Position numbers and translations under genes: made by a program | The notes under the pieces: generated by a model | The model's database searches: none | The model's input: only the letters and a program-made list of their open reading frames with translations | Told to the model about the DNA's origin: nothing | Part shown: one piece after another, positions 22,001-30,539 of the stretch | How the letters are laid out: the number at the start of each line of letters is the position of its first letter | Position numbering within the stretch: the first letter of the stretch is position 1 | NCBI GenBank assembly: GCA_001247695.2 | Contig: LGRX02035442.1 | Coordinates: 6,937 to 53,179 of the forward strand | Direction of reading: 5' to 3' | From: Cymbomonas tetramitiformis | Taxonomy: Eukaryota > Chlorophyta > Pyramimonadophyceae > Pyramimonadales > Pyramimonadaceae | DNA length: 46,243 bases

Positions 22001-23549
22001 ACTATTCTGACGAACGAGCTGCACGTTTGACGAGACAGTTGAGAGAGCTGGGATGACATTGGCATAAACTGTAAAGCACTTCACCTTGAGGAACGGAAGT
22101 TTCACAGGAAGCGCTGAGCTCATATTCACTGGGGGGAAGCGCACAGTCCTCCTCGAACCACTTCAGAGACTGCAGCCGCGCGCCCCCCTGCTGGACCACA
22201 CTCGCCCAACACCAGCACTGCGACGCTCCGAAGGCCTCCACGGCCACGCAGCACCCCGAGATAGCTTGGTAGTCGCACGAGTTCCAGATTCTCGCCAGCA
22301 TATCCGTGCACTCCGTCTCATTACCTAAGCACACCACCGAGAGCAACCCATGAGGTGAAGGCTATAAGGAATTAATATGCACAGCTTGCCGGCGCACAAT
22401 GCTACCTCGGACGCAGGTGAGCATATGCATAGCAAGCTGCGATGATCTCATGGGGATAAATCCTAACTGACCGCTCCTTCTGCACGTTCAGAGTAAGGCG
22501 AACTCAACTTCGATAGCAAAACAGTCTCCATACTTCACACGTCGTGAGTGTGCTCCGTGATGAAGCAGAACCAGGTCCACTCAACTCAAGTTTCCCAGTC
22601 AGAGTGGTGATCCCCAACTATCGGAAAGGCGGAATATTCTGTCTTCGTGTGTTGATCCTGGTCACTGCAAGTAGGTGGAAAGTGTGTGCTTCACTGGATA
22701 CTTGGGTCACACATTCCGTTTCACACACTCGTATCTCAATAACATAGACATACACGGCAGAGCGTTCTACATGTCTTCCAACAAGTGAAACACAACACGA
22801 TCGTCGGTTTTCAGGTTGCCATTGTCATCGGACTGATGTGAAAACAAGACCTCTGACGGATGAACATAAAGCGGCGCCCGCACAGGAACCGCCGGCAAGT
22901 CTCTCAACACGTTGCCGGGCGTCAAGCCGTCACGCGTTACCAACGATCTAAACCTCATGAATAGTTTTCGGCAAACGCAACAATATTGCTCAATATTCAA
23001 ATTCAGTGTCCAGTTTACTATGCACAAGGTGTTCACAATCTTGAAACAAATGCGGTCGTGCACTTTTCAAACAAATGCGGTCGTGCACTTTTCCAAAGCC
23101 GACAAGGCGAGCTTTCACCGATTTTGGCCGCCTGAAGCAAATTTCGCGGACTTCCGAAGGTCTCTGAGGCAGCTCCAGAGCGCACAGCGGAAGCCTGCGA
23201 GGAAACCAAAGAGTCCTCTAGAAATCAACTCGCGTGTGGCAACATGAGATCAAACCACATTGAGGACATGCTAGAGATTGCAAGGAAGCCTGAGTATGAA
23301 AGTGGGTTCAGTACAACATAACACTTGGATGACTGTTCCAGCGTCAATATGCCTCTAGATAGTTTCCTCTATCGATTCCAGAACAAGAGGCGAGCTGACA
23401 TCATTGAAGGCTGCAGAGGACGAAGAGGCTACCGACTGTTGAGCCACTGCTCGTTCCATTTTTCTCGACATTTGGGAGCGTACCATAAGAACTGCAGCAG
23501 CGAGTAAAGTGATACCAACAGTCCGCGTGCAGTAAGCGCACAATTCCAT
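9743..23549 (-). CDS. Large spliced gene: Pmp-like beta-helix membrane protein with EGF/Cys-rich ectodomain
   Basis: Overall span of a multi-exon gene. In protein order the exons encode: a possible signal anchor (23549), a Cys-rich domain (22324-22085), an ectodomain with an EGF-like Cys cluster (21463-20930), right-handed beta-helix repeats with the GGA(I/L/V)...N motif of chlamydial polymorphic membrane proteins (20311-14892), a Cys-rich stalk and first membrane segment (14802-14131), then six or more further hydrophobic segments ending at TAG 9743. The conserved C-terminal marks are a Tyr/Asp motif (WYYENDETQLWLQED), a GFP turn, and WExLRRVLLTGG. Eight consecutive exon joins from 18495 to 14131, and all later ones, keep reading phase with GT-AG borders. 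The protein probably sits in the plasma or flagellar membrane with a long adhesive or sensory ectodomain; a channel-like role is speculation. The exons before 20311 are less sure. Confidence 0.75.
10036..10120. repeat. 36-bp direct duplication in an intron
   Basis: GAGCAAAGAAA(A/G)GGCGCAGACTGAGAGA is present twice in tandem with a partial third copy. It lies in the intron between exons 10738 and 10012. Confidence 0.7.
10738..10920 (-). CDS. Exon encoding the WExLRRVLLTGG membrane segment
   Basis: Exactly 61 codons in phase 0 between acceptor GGCCAG and donor GTGAGA. It reads VYFWHCWEMLRRVLLTGG, a hydrophobic helix, then AHFNPFVLVAMNRL. The aromatic-W-E..LRR.LLTG signature is, to my knowledge, the most conserved piece of the C-terminal region in algal Pmp-like proteins. 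Confidence 0.75.
11530..12250 (-). CDS. Exon encoding a large cytoplasmic loop of the Pmp-like protein
   Basis: Starts after acceptor GTGCCAG, completing a Gly codon to give GFPATVLVMMYQSRRYR, a membrane exit followed by Arg. A hydrophilic loop of about 220 residues follows with several charged clusters, ending IQPFEDK before donor GTGACT. The loop is longer than the short turn I would expect at this place, so it may be a gene-specific insertion. The 721-bp length fits both neighbours' phases. Confidence 0.65.
12418..12543 (-). CDS. Exon encoding the YYEND motif and a membrane helix
   Basis: Acceptor GGCAGAG at 12544-12550 and donor GTGAGT at 12417. It reads WYYENDETQLWLQEDMSVEC, then a Gly/Val/Ile-rich helix to FVFG. 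The Tyr/Asp...Leu..Asp...Cys pattern before a helix is typical of this family's C-terminal half. An alternative acceptor 2 nt upstream would break the frame. Confidence 0.7.
12906..12992 (-). CDS. Short exon linking two membrane segments
   Basis: Follows a pyrimidine-rich acceptor ending ACGTAG and ends before GTTGTG, a weak donor. It encodes ALPKSTALVIYHNMMLCSG and about 8 more residues. Phase fits both sides only if the 22-nt segment 12993-13014 is removed as an intron. Another frame here (IPQHDAMLRICLETY) also looks family-like but contains stops, so this exon is less certain than its neighbours. Confidence 0.45.
13015..13349 (-). CDS. Exon encoding second and third membrane segments
   Basis: Acceptor CACCAG; it opens in phase 0 as VVSQVPHIYGNDLPTFFDEY, which joins the previous exon end IGYWQ. 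The ensuing Cys-containing loop leads to a helix (MALPAVSLIVFGIRIVW) and a basic loop. Upstream in-frame Met codons lie in the intron and are not needed. Confidence 0.65.
13350..14130. other. Intron of the Pmp-like gene
   Basis: About 780 bp between donor GTGCGG and acceptor CACCAG. It contains a plus-strand open frame at 13374-13721 (115 codons) with two hydrophobic stretches. I cannot support this as a gene because it has no recognisable domain and lies antisense in an intron. Confidence 0.55.
14131..14802 (-). CDS. Exon encoding Cys-rich stalk and first membrane helix
   Basis: 672 bp, phase 0 at both ends (acceptor GGCGCAG, donor GTGCGG). It reads VTGEWLNGVMCIRCPTGTLS, then repeated C-x2-C-P-x-G elements as in ephrin-receptor-like cysteine-rich repeats, with 16 or more Cys. 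The helix VGAVFGLALLMFVFRVLV follows, then IARATGAMGLLIGYWQ. This is the junction between ectodomain and membrane region. Confidence 0.78.
14892..15534 (-). CDS. Exon encoding last beta-helix repeats and post-helix domain
   Basis: Opens as GSEGGALSLF and contains ISFEGNCAEQGGAAVYLS and YRGNRVLGGGYALFW, which are Pmp repeats. It then leaves the helix in a beta-rich domain (LSVDLVDMYNLTVVVDSS ... VARFPNLLLLATPGTTCTL), the usual successor of the helix in algal homologues. Acceptor CGCAG, donor GTACAA. The first base completes a split Ser codon with exon 16221. Confidence 0.78.
16221..16648 (-). CDS. Beta-helix exon with five Pmp repeats
   Basis: Acceptor TTCGAGTAG, donor GTAGGG. It contains LLLEGNRASAAGGAVECI, VVRANAANEGGGLYLHTC, VAEGNLAKERGGALMM, FTSNAVDGEGGAVYLN and LSSNTALDRGGAMHS. 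The Asn...Gly-Gly-Ala spacing is about 25 residues. It ends in phase 2 and joins 15534 exactly. Confidence 0.82.
16790..16995. repeat. About 20-bp minisatellite in an intron (TGTGCCGTCTG core)
   Basis: Roughly ten diverged copies of CTGTGCCGTCTGnTTAAACC. They sit wholly within the intron between exons 17048 and 16648. Confidence 0.75.
17048..17152 (-). CDS. Short beta-helix exon
   Basis: 35 codons in phase 0 between acceptor TTTGTCAG and donor GTACCT. It reads VTLMVKGLVVANNTCQGGGG and LSMTYVQ, one Pmp repeat with an N-N-T site. Both neighbours join in frame and continue the repeat register. Confidence 0.75.
17341..18360. repeat. About 38-bp minisatellite, roughly 26 copies, in an intron
   Basis: Diverged copies of CAGATGCATGCTGCGATCCA followed by GGCCGTCAACTGTCAAAG fill most of the intron between exons 18495 and 17152. 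The open frames it produces on the plus strand (SRPSTVKA-type repeats) are artefacts of a unit whose length drifts around 36-39 bp. Confidence 0.88.
18495..18782 (-). CDS. Beta-helix exon
   Basis: Contains SSILNNRVCRNDDLITPADG, GSGGGIKAV and FLSGNLAYGSGG before donor GTGAGC in phase 0. The left border is firm. The acceptor is not: the frame has a stop just above 18782, and CAG at about 18771 or AG at about 18755 are alternatives. Confidence 0.65.
19285..19495. repeat. 32-bp minisatellite in an intron
   Basis: Six to seven copies of GCAAAAGTTTCCGATGAGTA plus ATATATGGAATT, lying in the intron between exons 19610 and 18782. One copy is shortened near 19438. Confidence 0.88.
19610..20311 (-). 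CDS. First large beta-helix exon
   Basis: After an acceptor at CCAG (20312-20315, or 6 nt upstream) it reads EPFEHLRAAFMGMNLTLE and ALNLLPGVYTGENNTRLHFG, the typical entry of a right-handed beta-helix (leader, pGvY.G.N). Repeats with FQDNRASLAGGAIAAV and VDGNTAGRMGG follow, with the donor at GTGGGT or 4 nt further. Several N-x-T/S sites suit an extracellular location. Confidence 0.75.
20340..20640. repeat. 21-24-bp minisatellite in an intron (CATCTTCATACCTGAGAATG)
   Basis: About 13 copies of CATCTTCATACCTGAGAATG with small length changes, beginning about 25 bp outside the acceptor of the 20311 exon. Confidence 0.88.
20930..21463 (-). CDS. Ectodomain exon with EGF-like cysteines
   Basis: Acceptor CTTGCAG at 21464. 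The exon reads STFDVHASSTTSPTSIYNGR, a beta-rich region, then CGGYGDCVRATTSDYYCRC and GMYRDVRGSC, an EGF-like Cys pattern (C-x5-C, then C-x-C-x11-C). The frame stays open to a stop at 20898. The donor is unclear (GTGTAC or GTACTA near 20955 are possible), so the left border is approximate. Confidence 0.55.
22085..22324 (-). CDS. Cys-rich N-terminal exon
   Basis: 240 bp between acceptor GCTTAG and donor GTGAAG. It encodes NETECTDMLARIWNSCDY, GCCVAVEAFGASQCWCW and a further CALPPSEYELSASC, with eight Cys. This is an extracellular disulphide domain, upstream of the EGF-like exon in the right orientation. Confidence 0.55.
22773..22952 (-). CDS. Candidate 5' exon of the Pmp-like gene
   Basis: A protein-like frame (LTPGNVLRDLPAVPVRAPLY, VHPSEVLFSHQSDDNG, DDRVVFHLLED) bordered by an AG (GGTTTAG) and a GTAGAA donor. 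No domain is recognised. Placed here because of orientation and spacing only. Confidence 0.35.
23041..23090. repeat. 25-bp tandem duplication
   Basis: AAACAAATGCGGTCGTGCAC plus TTTTC occurs twice head to tail. Confidence 0.85.
23355..23549 (-). CDS. Candidate first exon with signal anchor
   Basis: ATG in a favourable context (GAAAATGG) followed by MELCAYCTRTVGITLLAAAV and LMVRS, a plausible signal peptide or anchor, then a Ser-rich segment. A donor GTAGCC lies after QQS. It is the first ATG with secretory character upstream of the ectodomain exons. Linkage to them is inferred. Confidence 0.35.
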   Translation of the reverse strand: MELCAYCTRTVGITLLAAAVLMVRSQMSRKMERAVAQQSVASSSSAAFNDVSSPLVLESIEETI

Positions 23550-24239
23550 TTTCGGTGTGCACCTCTCATCTGGAATGCCTAACGGAAGACCCGCGAACCA
23601 TCACGCTTTGCGACCACAGCTAGAACCATAGATCCACTCGAGCTGCGGGGGAGGTTGGAAACCTTAACAAACAAAATTGATATGCGAACTTTCATCCTTC
23701 GCTTTTCTGGATCTTTCTCCCCCGCCCGTCATGGTCATCATCCGCAAATGGCAAAATCCCGTCGCATCGCAAGTTCGGCACTTCGCAGGACATTCGATAC
23801 GATTGGACAACTTCAAAGGGCAAGTCTTGCCCACAGCCTGAGCCTCACAGTCACTGCTGAACTGCCCTCACTGGCCAATGATGAACAAGAGAGTTTGAAA
23901 CATCTGGCCTGTCGGCCTAACGCGCCACGCCACCGCCAACGCCAAAAACCCAAAGCGCGTCCTTGTTTCAATAAACTTCGTCTACTATGAGAAGAAAATA
24001 CTTGTGAGAACGAGTTCTATCGCGTGCTTTCTCAATTCTCATAGAGGAAAAAAACGTGACCGAAGAGTTTGATTGGTGGTTTGGTCGTGAGGGCGCCCCT
24101 TTTTACAGTGTAGAAGTACGTGACAATTCCGGCGTACAACACAGGGGCGGGCGGGTTTTAATAGTGGGAATCGTTAACACTGGGCGTAACACTTAGCCCC
24201 ATACGGAAGGCATGGACACACCTATATTGGGGCCTTGGG

Positions 24240-24362
24240 AGCGGGCAAGCACCCCTTTCCAAGCACCGCCCTCCAAGCACCCCCTTCCAAGCACCCCCTT
24301 CCGCAAGCACCCCCTTCCAAGCACCGCCTTCCAAGCACCGCCCTCCAAGCACCGCCCCTCCA
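24240..24362. repeat. CCAAGCACC-rich tandem repeat
   Basis: About nine copies of a 14-15-bp unit (CCAAGCACC(C/G)CC(C/T)T). Open frames across it are repeat translations. Confidence 0.85.
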
Positions 24363-27300
24363 TGGTGACGAAATGAGCGGATCACGCGGTGGCAATATGA
24401 TATCATATCGAAATGATGTGGTGATACGAAATATTGCGGATTCATGAATTGTAGCGCGGGTGAAGTGAAATAGCGTGAGAAAGGAGGAAGAGGAAAATGG
24501 GAGAGGAAAAGGAAAAGGGAACATATGAGAGTAAGAGAGTCTAAGTAGCTTATGCTACGTGCGCTGTGTAAAGCTGTACGAGTACGGCTACGGTAATGCT
24601 CGAGTACTCTAATGGCTACTACCCAAATTCATGGTCCTACCACAAGGACCAATGGACAATTGCGGTTTCGATCACTAAATCGACTATTTGAGGCACAGGC
24701 AACATTTGCACATGATATTTATGAGTTAAATGAATTTTATTTCTTATAGCGGCGGCCCCCATGAGACTTTAGGTGTGTGGTTGAACGACACGCTTTAGGG
24801 GTGTAATTTCACCAAAAGCTTGAAGAAAATGGTGGTCCTACCACAAGGACCATCGTTATTTTGAGTGTTAGGAGTCACATGGGGGGCTCACGGTGATGCT
24901 CATGGTTATACATCTTGAGTTTATGACCAAATAAGATAACTGAATCGGTTACTTCGCACCCTCATCATCATTTCCACTCTATTTCAGCATGGCGCATGTT
25001 CAACACAATGCAAATTCCGAATTTAGTGAATTTCGGACTTTGGAAATTGGCATTCATCCATTCTAAAATGTACACGCCAGTCGAAAAATAAGATATTTGG
25101 ATGATGTTAGACTTTCAGAAATTCGCAATACATATATACTTGAAGATTTAATGTGCCGCACACACCAACCTTGCGATATATGCCCTCTAGCAAGCAATTA
25201 TGATGGCTGGCTGGTCAGCTCGCGTGACCACTGTTTTAGGGGGGAAACCAACGAGCCAATATATTAGAGGGGAAGCCAACGAGCCTCGAGCCAACGAGCC
25301 AATATATGCATTCCAACCGGGCCTACCGCCCAAATATGATTGGGACATATGTATAGGTTCAATTTGATGGTATCCGCGCAGGTGTAGTGTTGATATATGA
25401 TTGGTAAAAAAATATTGAAGATGAGTCACTAATTTGCCACATTTTGAATGTTCCAGGGCTCGGTATCGGTTGATTTTTGAAAAATCGATAGCAACTGATA
25501 GTCCGAATTTTTGGAATCGATCGATAGGGATACCATGCAATTTTATATCGTATGACTATGATAGAGGTCAGCCATGCATCGATCGATCGTGATAGTTTCA
25601 GAGGTTGCATCGATTGATCCTAATACTTGAGAATAAACATTTCTAACTATCGAATAGATACAAATAGTGTACCATTCATACTTCGACCGATACCGATAAT
25701 TACACATATTGTACCGATAATCCATGATAATCAAGTCTAACCGATAATAGGGTATGCAGATGCTCAATGCATGCATTCACTACTGCCTATTAATTGGCCA
25801 TCATATCAAATATTAATACTTCTATCTACTGGGTGTTTACACTGGCCATCATGATATGCGCATTGCTCAAGTGTGCATACTGGTGCTCTACTGCAAGGCT
25901 AATATCATCTACTCGTGGGTGTTTACACTCGCCATCATGATATGCTCAAGCGTGCATTCATTGGTGCTTTTCTGCAAGGCACCATGCATGCGCCCTACAC
26001 CACTAAACAAACACTCCACACCTGCAGAGCTACCTGGTGGTGCATGGAACTGCCTACTCATTTTGAACAAGTGTGGCAGTGTCGCCTTACGCCCGATCCA
26101 CCACAGACTCCAATAGGACAGAGGAACGCGGCGCATCAGGCATGGCCAAATAGCGGGCTAGCTCATCACCATCGGCGCAAGGCACCACTACCTCGGCAAA
26201 CTCGTCTTCCTCATTTCCGTTCAACAGATCAAATCCGTTGGAATTGATTGTGAGCCGTGCCCGTTGTGCTGCAGGGGGGTCCCACCGAAATTATCGATGG
26301 GAAACCGATACCTGGTCATAATTCATCGAACGATACCGATATTTTGAATTCATCTAACCGATCGATAGGGATGATACGACCCGAAATATCGATGAATACT
26401 AATTGCTAGATTTTTCTATGTAGCGTAATCGATCGATACCGATTATGCGCGTGAGCTGATCGATCGATGATGATAGTGACCGATTTTCGGTCGATACACC
26501 GATAGATCTAACTATCGGCGTAATCGATACCGAGCCTTGGAATGTTCCAAAAAATCCGTTTTGAAAAATCTGAGTGTAGAGGTTTGAAATGCGTTCGACA
26601 TGGATATATGGGATGGATATAGGCCAAACCAGCGTTCAAATAAATTAATATAGGACCTATATATACCACCTTTCATTGGTTAGACACCACAAATCACGGG
26701 AGATGGCCAATTAAATTATTGGAACAATGGTCCTCGTGGTAGGACCAAATCGTCGATTTGGTCCTACCACAAGGACTGCGGGGCAGTAGCCACTAACACG
26801 TGGCTCGCGGTCACTATCGCTGTGACTCGCGGTCTCTGTCGTTGTGACTCGCGGTCTCGAGCCGAATAATGCAGTCATCTGTCACGACATGCATCGAGGA
26901 ATGTCATACAGGGGGCAGTACTAGATATCTAGTCCCCCGTGAACAAGCATATATATATCAATAATATCTGCTTTCACATCACACTGATTGTCATTATGAT
27001 CATTGATTGATTGTGATTACGTGACGTAAATGCATTTACGAAATCGTAAATTGCTGGATTCAGTGCACCGTAGGTCATAACTTGCATGACTCCGTTCGAC
27101 TGTACCAGTACTCGTACAGTACTTGGTGACAGATACCTAGGTCACAGATGCATTATATATTCGTTTATCTTTATAATCAGTTTACACTTGTATGAAAACT
27201 ATTCAGTGACCACCCGATATATTACAGTATAATATATCTCACAGGTTATGGGGTATTACCCCGCTTTTCTCATTGCTGACTTTGCCATGATTGGCTAAGC

Positions 27301-27614
27301 TTTTCCGCTTGGCGGGGCGTTGGGGCCTCGCGAGGTGTTGAATTGGCCACTTTAGGGCGTGCGGTTTGCACTAAGTTGCGGTGAGATTTCGGATTGGGAC
27401 TTTCGGCAACTTCTTCGAGTGTCCGCGTTGGATTTTGTTTTAGACTTGGCTTGATCACCCCTGTCGACATCTCCTTGGCCGTCGCGTATTCGACTTCGTT
27501 GATTTCGTTCGACCCCATCTTCTCCTTACTCCGCAACTGCATTACCGTCGTCCGCCACCTTACAATTTGCGCCTCGCCTTTTCCCCAACCCCCCTCCTAT
27601 AGGAATTTATTCTG
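24363..27614. other. Non-coding repeat-rich intergenic region
   Basis: About 3.2 kb without a supportable gene. It holds four copies of an 18-bp motif GGTCCTACCACAAGGACC or close variants (24633, 24834, 26729 reversed, 26760). It also holds AT-rich sequence with many ATCGATCGATA / CCGATA words between 25440 and 26530, and a 21-bp CTCGCGGTC tandem near 26807-26862. The last 300 bp may be the 5' leader or LTR of the Gag element, but no paired LTR was found. Confidence 0.5.
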
Positions 27615-29417
27615 ATGACTTCATCCTCTGTTGGTACACCGGCCATGGGCGCTAGAATGCGCCTAGACTCTATTTTTGCTAGGAATGTGGGTGCTCGCTA
27701 TAAGAGCACCCCGCAGTCAGCGAAAGTCACGCTCGCTGCTGCTGACAGGACACGCGGCAATGCCGTGTTGCAATCGTCCTGGGACACTGACGTTGTGAAG
27801 CGTGTTGCGAAGGACACCTTGGGCACGAAAGCGTCTTCGTTTTCAAGGAGTGAGTCGCATCGTCAACTGCTTTGGGATTCCTTGGTGACTGCCTTGGAGG
27901 CCTCTTTCGTCAACAAGGATACCGCCAGCGAGGATATTTTTGACCTCGTGGACGTCACCAAAGAAGTTCACCCCATTTACAACGACATTTTGCTTCGTGC
28001 TTTAGTGTCTTTGACGACTCCCCACTCTCCAGCTCGAAGGTGGATTGACGCTTCGGCCCGCATTTCTCCGCGTGACGGTAAGCGAGCTCTCCTGGAAATT
28101 ACCAAGCGGCTCCTGCCGCCTGGACATCGGCCGCTCCGCCACCACGAAGAGCTCTTAGGCATTTCTTTTGGACCGTCTGATGATCATGAACCCTTGGTCG
28201 CACAATTTGACGAGTGCCTGAAGGCTATCGCGGCTAGCGGAGCCGGTCCCCTGGACGACGAAGCCGCCAAGAGGCAACTACTGGCGGCACTGGACGTCGA
28301 GTTCTACAAGGAGGTGATTACCCCACTTCGCCTGGACACTGAACTGGCGAAAGTGGGCATCGAAGAGATTTACACCCACGTTCTGGAGGTGTGGTGGTGT
28401 GCGAAGCCGGATGGCCCTCCCAACCGCCCAAAGGCTGTACCTATCCCGGCGCACACGCCTCTCGGATTGGCCTACACAGGTAACGAGCAGGGTGACATTT
28501 CAGGCTTCCTCGAGGAGTTCGCTCGTGTAATTGGTGAGGTCACTACCCTGCTTGCCTCGCTGCGACATGACGAGCGCGATGTTTCTCGAGACACACTGCC
28601 GCCACGGCGAGATTTTACCCGCGAGCATGGGGGCGGTGGTGTGAAATTTCCACCGTCCAAGTGGCGTGATGAGCGAAACCGTCGTACGGACGGTAAGTTT
28701 CACGGACGTGACCGTCACGTGGGATGGAAACACCGCTTCGCGGCATCCCCACTCCCGAAAGGCGGGAATTGGCCTCAAGGTATTAGGAAGCAGGGTGCCA
28801 GGAGCATATCATTTCACTCCGCATCCTCGGCCTTCGTGCAGGAGTGCCCCCTCTGCCCTGGACACTTTCACGACACGGCACGTTGCCCTGAGGTGTGTGG
28901 TTCGGGTGATATTGAGCTACGTGATGCCGCCATGGGCTTGGACGAGGTGGTTTCGGCCTTCCAGACCGCCTTCGACAACGAGAACGACGAGGACTTCGCT
29001 GACCTATGCCACCAGCACGACCAGCCACTGGTACGTGACGACCCTGAGCCCTTTACTTATCAGGTGCAGCGCGATGTGGGATTGCGCGCTCACTATGCGG
29101 GCTTGGGTCGTGGTGCTTCGGACACTCGCATGGATGGTGTGCTGTCCGATGCGCAGAGTATCCTGGACACCCTGCGGTCTGCGGCTGCGGCTGCACAGGT
29201 CGGTGGTGCTGCCGCCGCTGGTAAGCATCCACCACTACACATCGGTACTCTGCCTGTACCGCAGGTGGTGTGCAATGCGCCACCACCTGCCAATCACGAG
29301 ATCGACGCTGGGCTCCACCCGGTTTCGTTCGGCATCGGACCCTGCTTCTTTCGGGTCCCCTTTCGAGGAACCACTACGAGTATCTATTATGGACCGAGTA
29401 ATGCCGGCATGCTCTGA
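27615..29417 (+). CDS. Retrotransposon Gag polyprotein with CCHC zinc knuckle
   Basis: A 600-codon frame starting at a true ATG. The N-terminal 60 residues are basic and Thr/Ser-rich. Residues about 70-290 are helical (RLLPPGHRPLRHHEELLGIS, LDDEAAKRQLLAALDVEF), as in capsid domains. A basic Arg/Gly-rich region follows, then CPLCPGHFHDTARC, an exact C-x2-C-x4-H-x4-C knuckle that binds nucleic acid in the particle. The tail is acidic and Ala-rich and ends with DAGLHPVSFGIGPCFF. No protease, reverse transcriptase or integrase follows before the second Gag copy, so this element is defective or non-autonomous. The LHPVS tail links it to the broken element at 373-2627. Confidence 0.75.
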   Translation: MTSSSVGTPAMGARMRLDSIFARNVGARYKSTPQSAKVTLAAADRTRGNAVLQSSWDTDVVKRVAKDTLGTKASSFSRSESHRQLLWDSLVTALEASFVNKDTASEDIFDLVDVTKEVHPIYNDILLRALVSLTTPHSPARRWIDASARISPRDGKRALLEITKRLLPPGHRPLRHHEELLGISFGPSDDHEPLVAQFDECLKAIAASGAGPLDDEAAKRQLLAALDVEFYKEVITPLRLDTELAKVGIEEIYTHVLEVWWCAKPDGPPNRPKAVPIPAHTPLGLAYTGNEQGDISGFLEEFARVIGEVTTLLASLRHDERDVSRDTLPPRRDFTREHGGGGVKFPPSKWRDERNRRTDGKFHGRDRHVGWKHRFAASPLPKGGNWPQGIRKQGARSISFHSASSAFVQECPLCPGHFHDTARCPEVCGSGDIELRDAAMGLDEVVSAFQTAFDNENDEDFADLCHQHDQPLVRDDPEPFTYQVQRDVGLRAHYAGLGRGASDTRMDGVLSDAQSILDTLRSAAAAAQVGGAAAAGKHPPLHIGTLPVPQVVCNAPPPANHEIDAGLHPVSFGIGPCFFRVPFRGTTTSIYYGPSNAGML

Positions 29418-29700
29418 CACATCCCTTAAGTTGTGCTCGATTGACTCGGTTCACGAGTCGATTCGCCCGGGAGAACTTTCCGTGATCGACGATGACAACG
29501 ACTCCGACGGTTTTTCTTATTCCGGAGACGAGATTCCCTCGGCACCACCGGCTACACGGTCACGTGTCGGTGTGGCAACCTTGCCGAGAGTCTTCTCTTT
29601 TGCTGGATTTGGCACAATGACACCTAAAATATGGCACCTGCCTCATCCCAGAGTAGTCTGGGTGACCGTCACTCGTAGTAGGCCGAAACCTAATCCCTGA
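29389..29700 (+). CDS. Short overlapping ORF after Gag
   Basis: Starts at an ATG inside the end of the Gag frame, in the +1 register, and runs about 100 codons with an acidic Ser/Asp stretch (VIDDDNDSDGFSYSGDE) and a basic end. It might be the start of a protease/polymerase frame reached by frameshift, truncated by later deletion. No protease motif is visible. Confidence 0.3.
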   Translation: MDRVMPACSDTSLKLCSIDSVHESIRPGELSVIDDDNDSDGFSYSGDEIPSAPPATRSRVGVATLPRVFSFAGFGTMTPKIWHLPHPRVVWVTVTRSRPKPNP

Positions 29701-30200
29701 ACTTAAAGTCAGGTATATGTTTATCTCTTTTATCTTATGAATCCGACCGTTCTGATATCGAAACCCTATATTGGGGTATAACGACAAATAGATATATATC
29801 GGCCCTGTATATCTAGCAGGTTTTGGTTCGCACCATCGCTTTTACACTGCTTCTACTATGAGTGGCTAAACGCCGACGCTTGGGATGGAGTGAGCGGTCG
29901 CTAGGGAGGCACACGCGGTTCAGTGGTATGGCCTAGGCAGCTTGGTTGATTGAGCGGCTTCGCGGACGGTGCACTTGGGCATTTTACGAGTTGATTTTAC
30001 GTTGGCTGGATTTTGCCGTACTTCTGGTCGATATCACACCGTTTGCGGTACCCGGGAATCCTTTACGTCCACACGACTTCATCGAGTTCTTCGTCCTTAT
30101 CCGCAAGTTTACGCTCTCGACGACCACCACCTCTTGGCCGCCACCACCGCGACCGCTTCCCGATCACACCCGCTTGCTCCACCCCTACTGTCATTTCATC

Positions 30201-30527
30201 ATGGTCACCACCAGATCTACTTCGAGCGCTCCTCTGCGGAGGAGGAACCTAGCGACTATTTTCGACCAAGCTGCTGCCCGACATGCGGCCACTCCAGGGA
30301 CTCCGACGGCGACCGTCCCTCCAGCGTCTGGACCCCCTGCGGCATTCGTGGCAGCTGTCCGTACTCTGATCCGCACCAGGCACGACGAGAAGGCCGCCAA
30401 ATGTGTCGCCAAGAAGTGCTTCGGTGTGAAGGACGAGCGCTTCCATGGCAACGAGAAGAACGTGCACGTCATGGCATGTAGCACGGCTAGGTGGACGGGC
30501 TTGCACTATAAATTTCATAATCAATGA
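30201..30527 (+). pseudogene. Truncated second Gag paralogue
   Basis: ATG followed by MVTTRSTSSAPLRRRNLATI. Two segments parallel the N-terminus of the Gag at 27615: RRNLATIFDQAAARHAATPG against RMRLDSIFARNVGARYKSTP, and EKAAKCVAKKCFGVKDERFH against TDVVKRVAKDTLGTKASSFS. Similarity stops at about residue 92, where the sequence changes to AT-rich DNA leading into the 173-bp repeats. I infer truncation by insertion of, or recombination with, the neighbouring element. Confidence 0.5.
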
Positions 30528-30539
30528 AAATGGCATTAA

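Noticed and set aside
9743..23549. Bacterial origin (chlamydial Pmp-like repeats)
   Set aside because: The gene is split by introns with GT-AG borders and ends in a eukaryote-type multi-pass region.
28666..29388. Plus-strand alternative frame inside Gag
   Set aside because: Out-of-frame shadow of the Gag coding region. Only the part after 29389 is possibly real.
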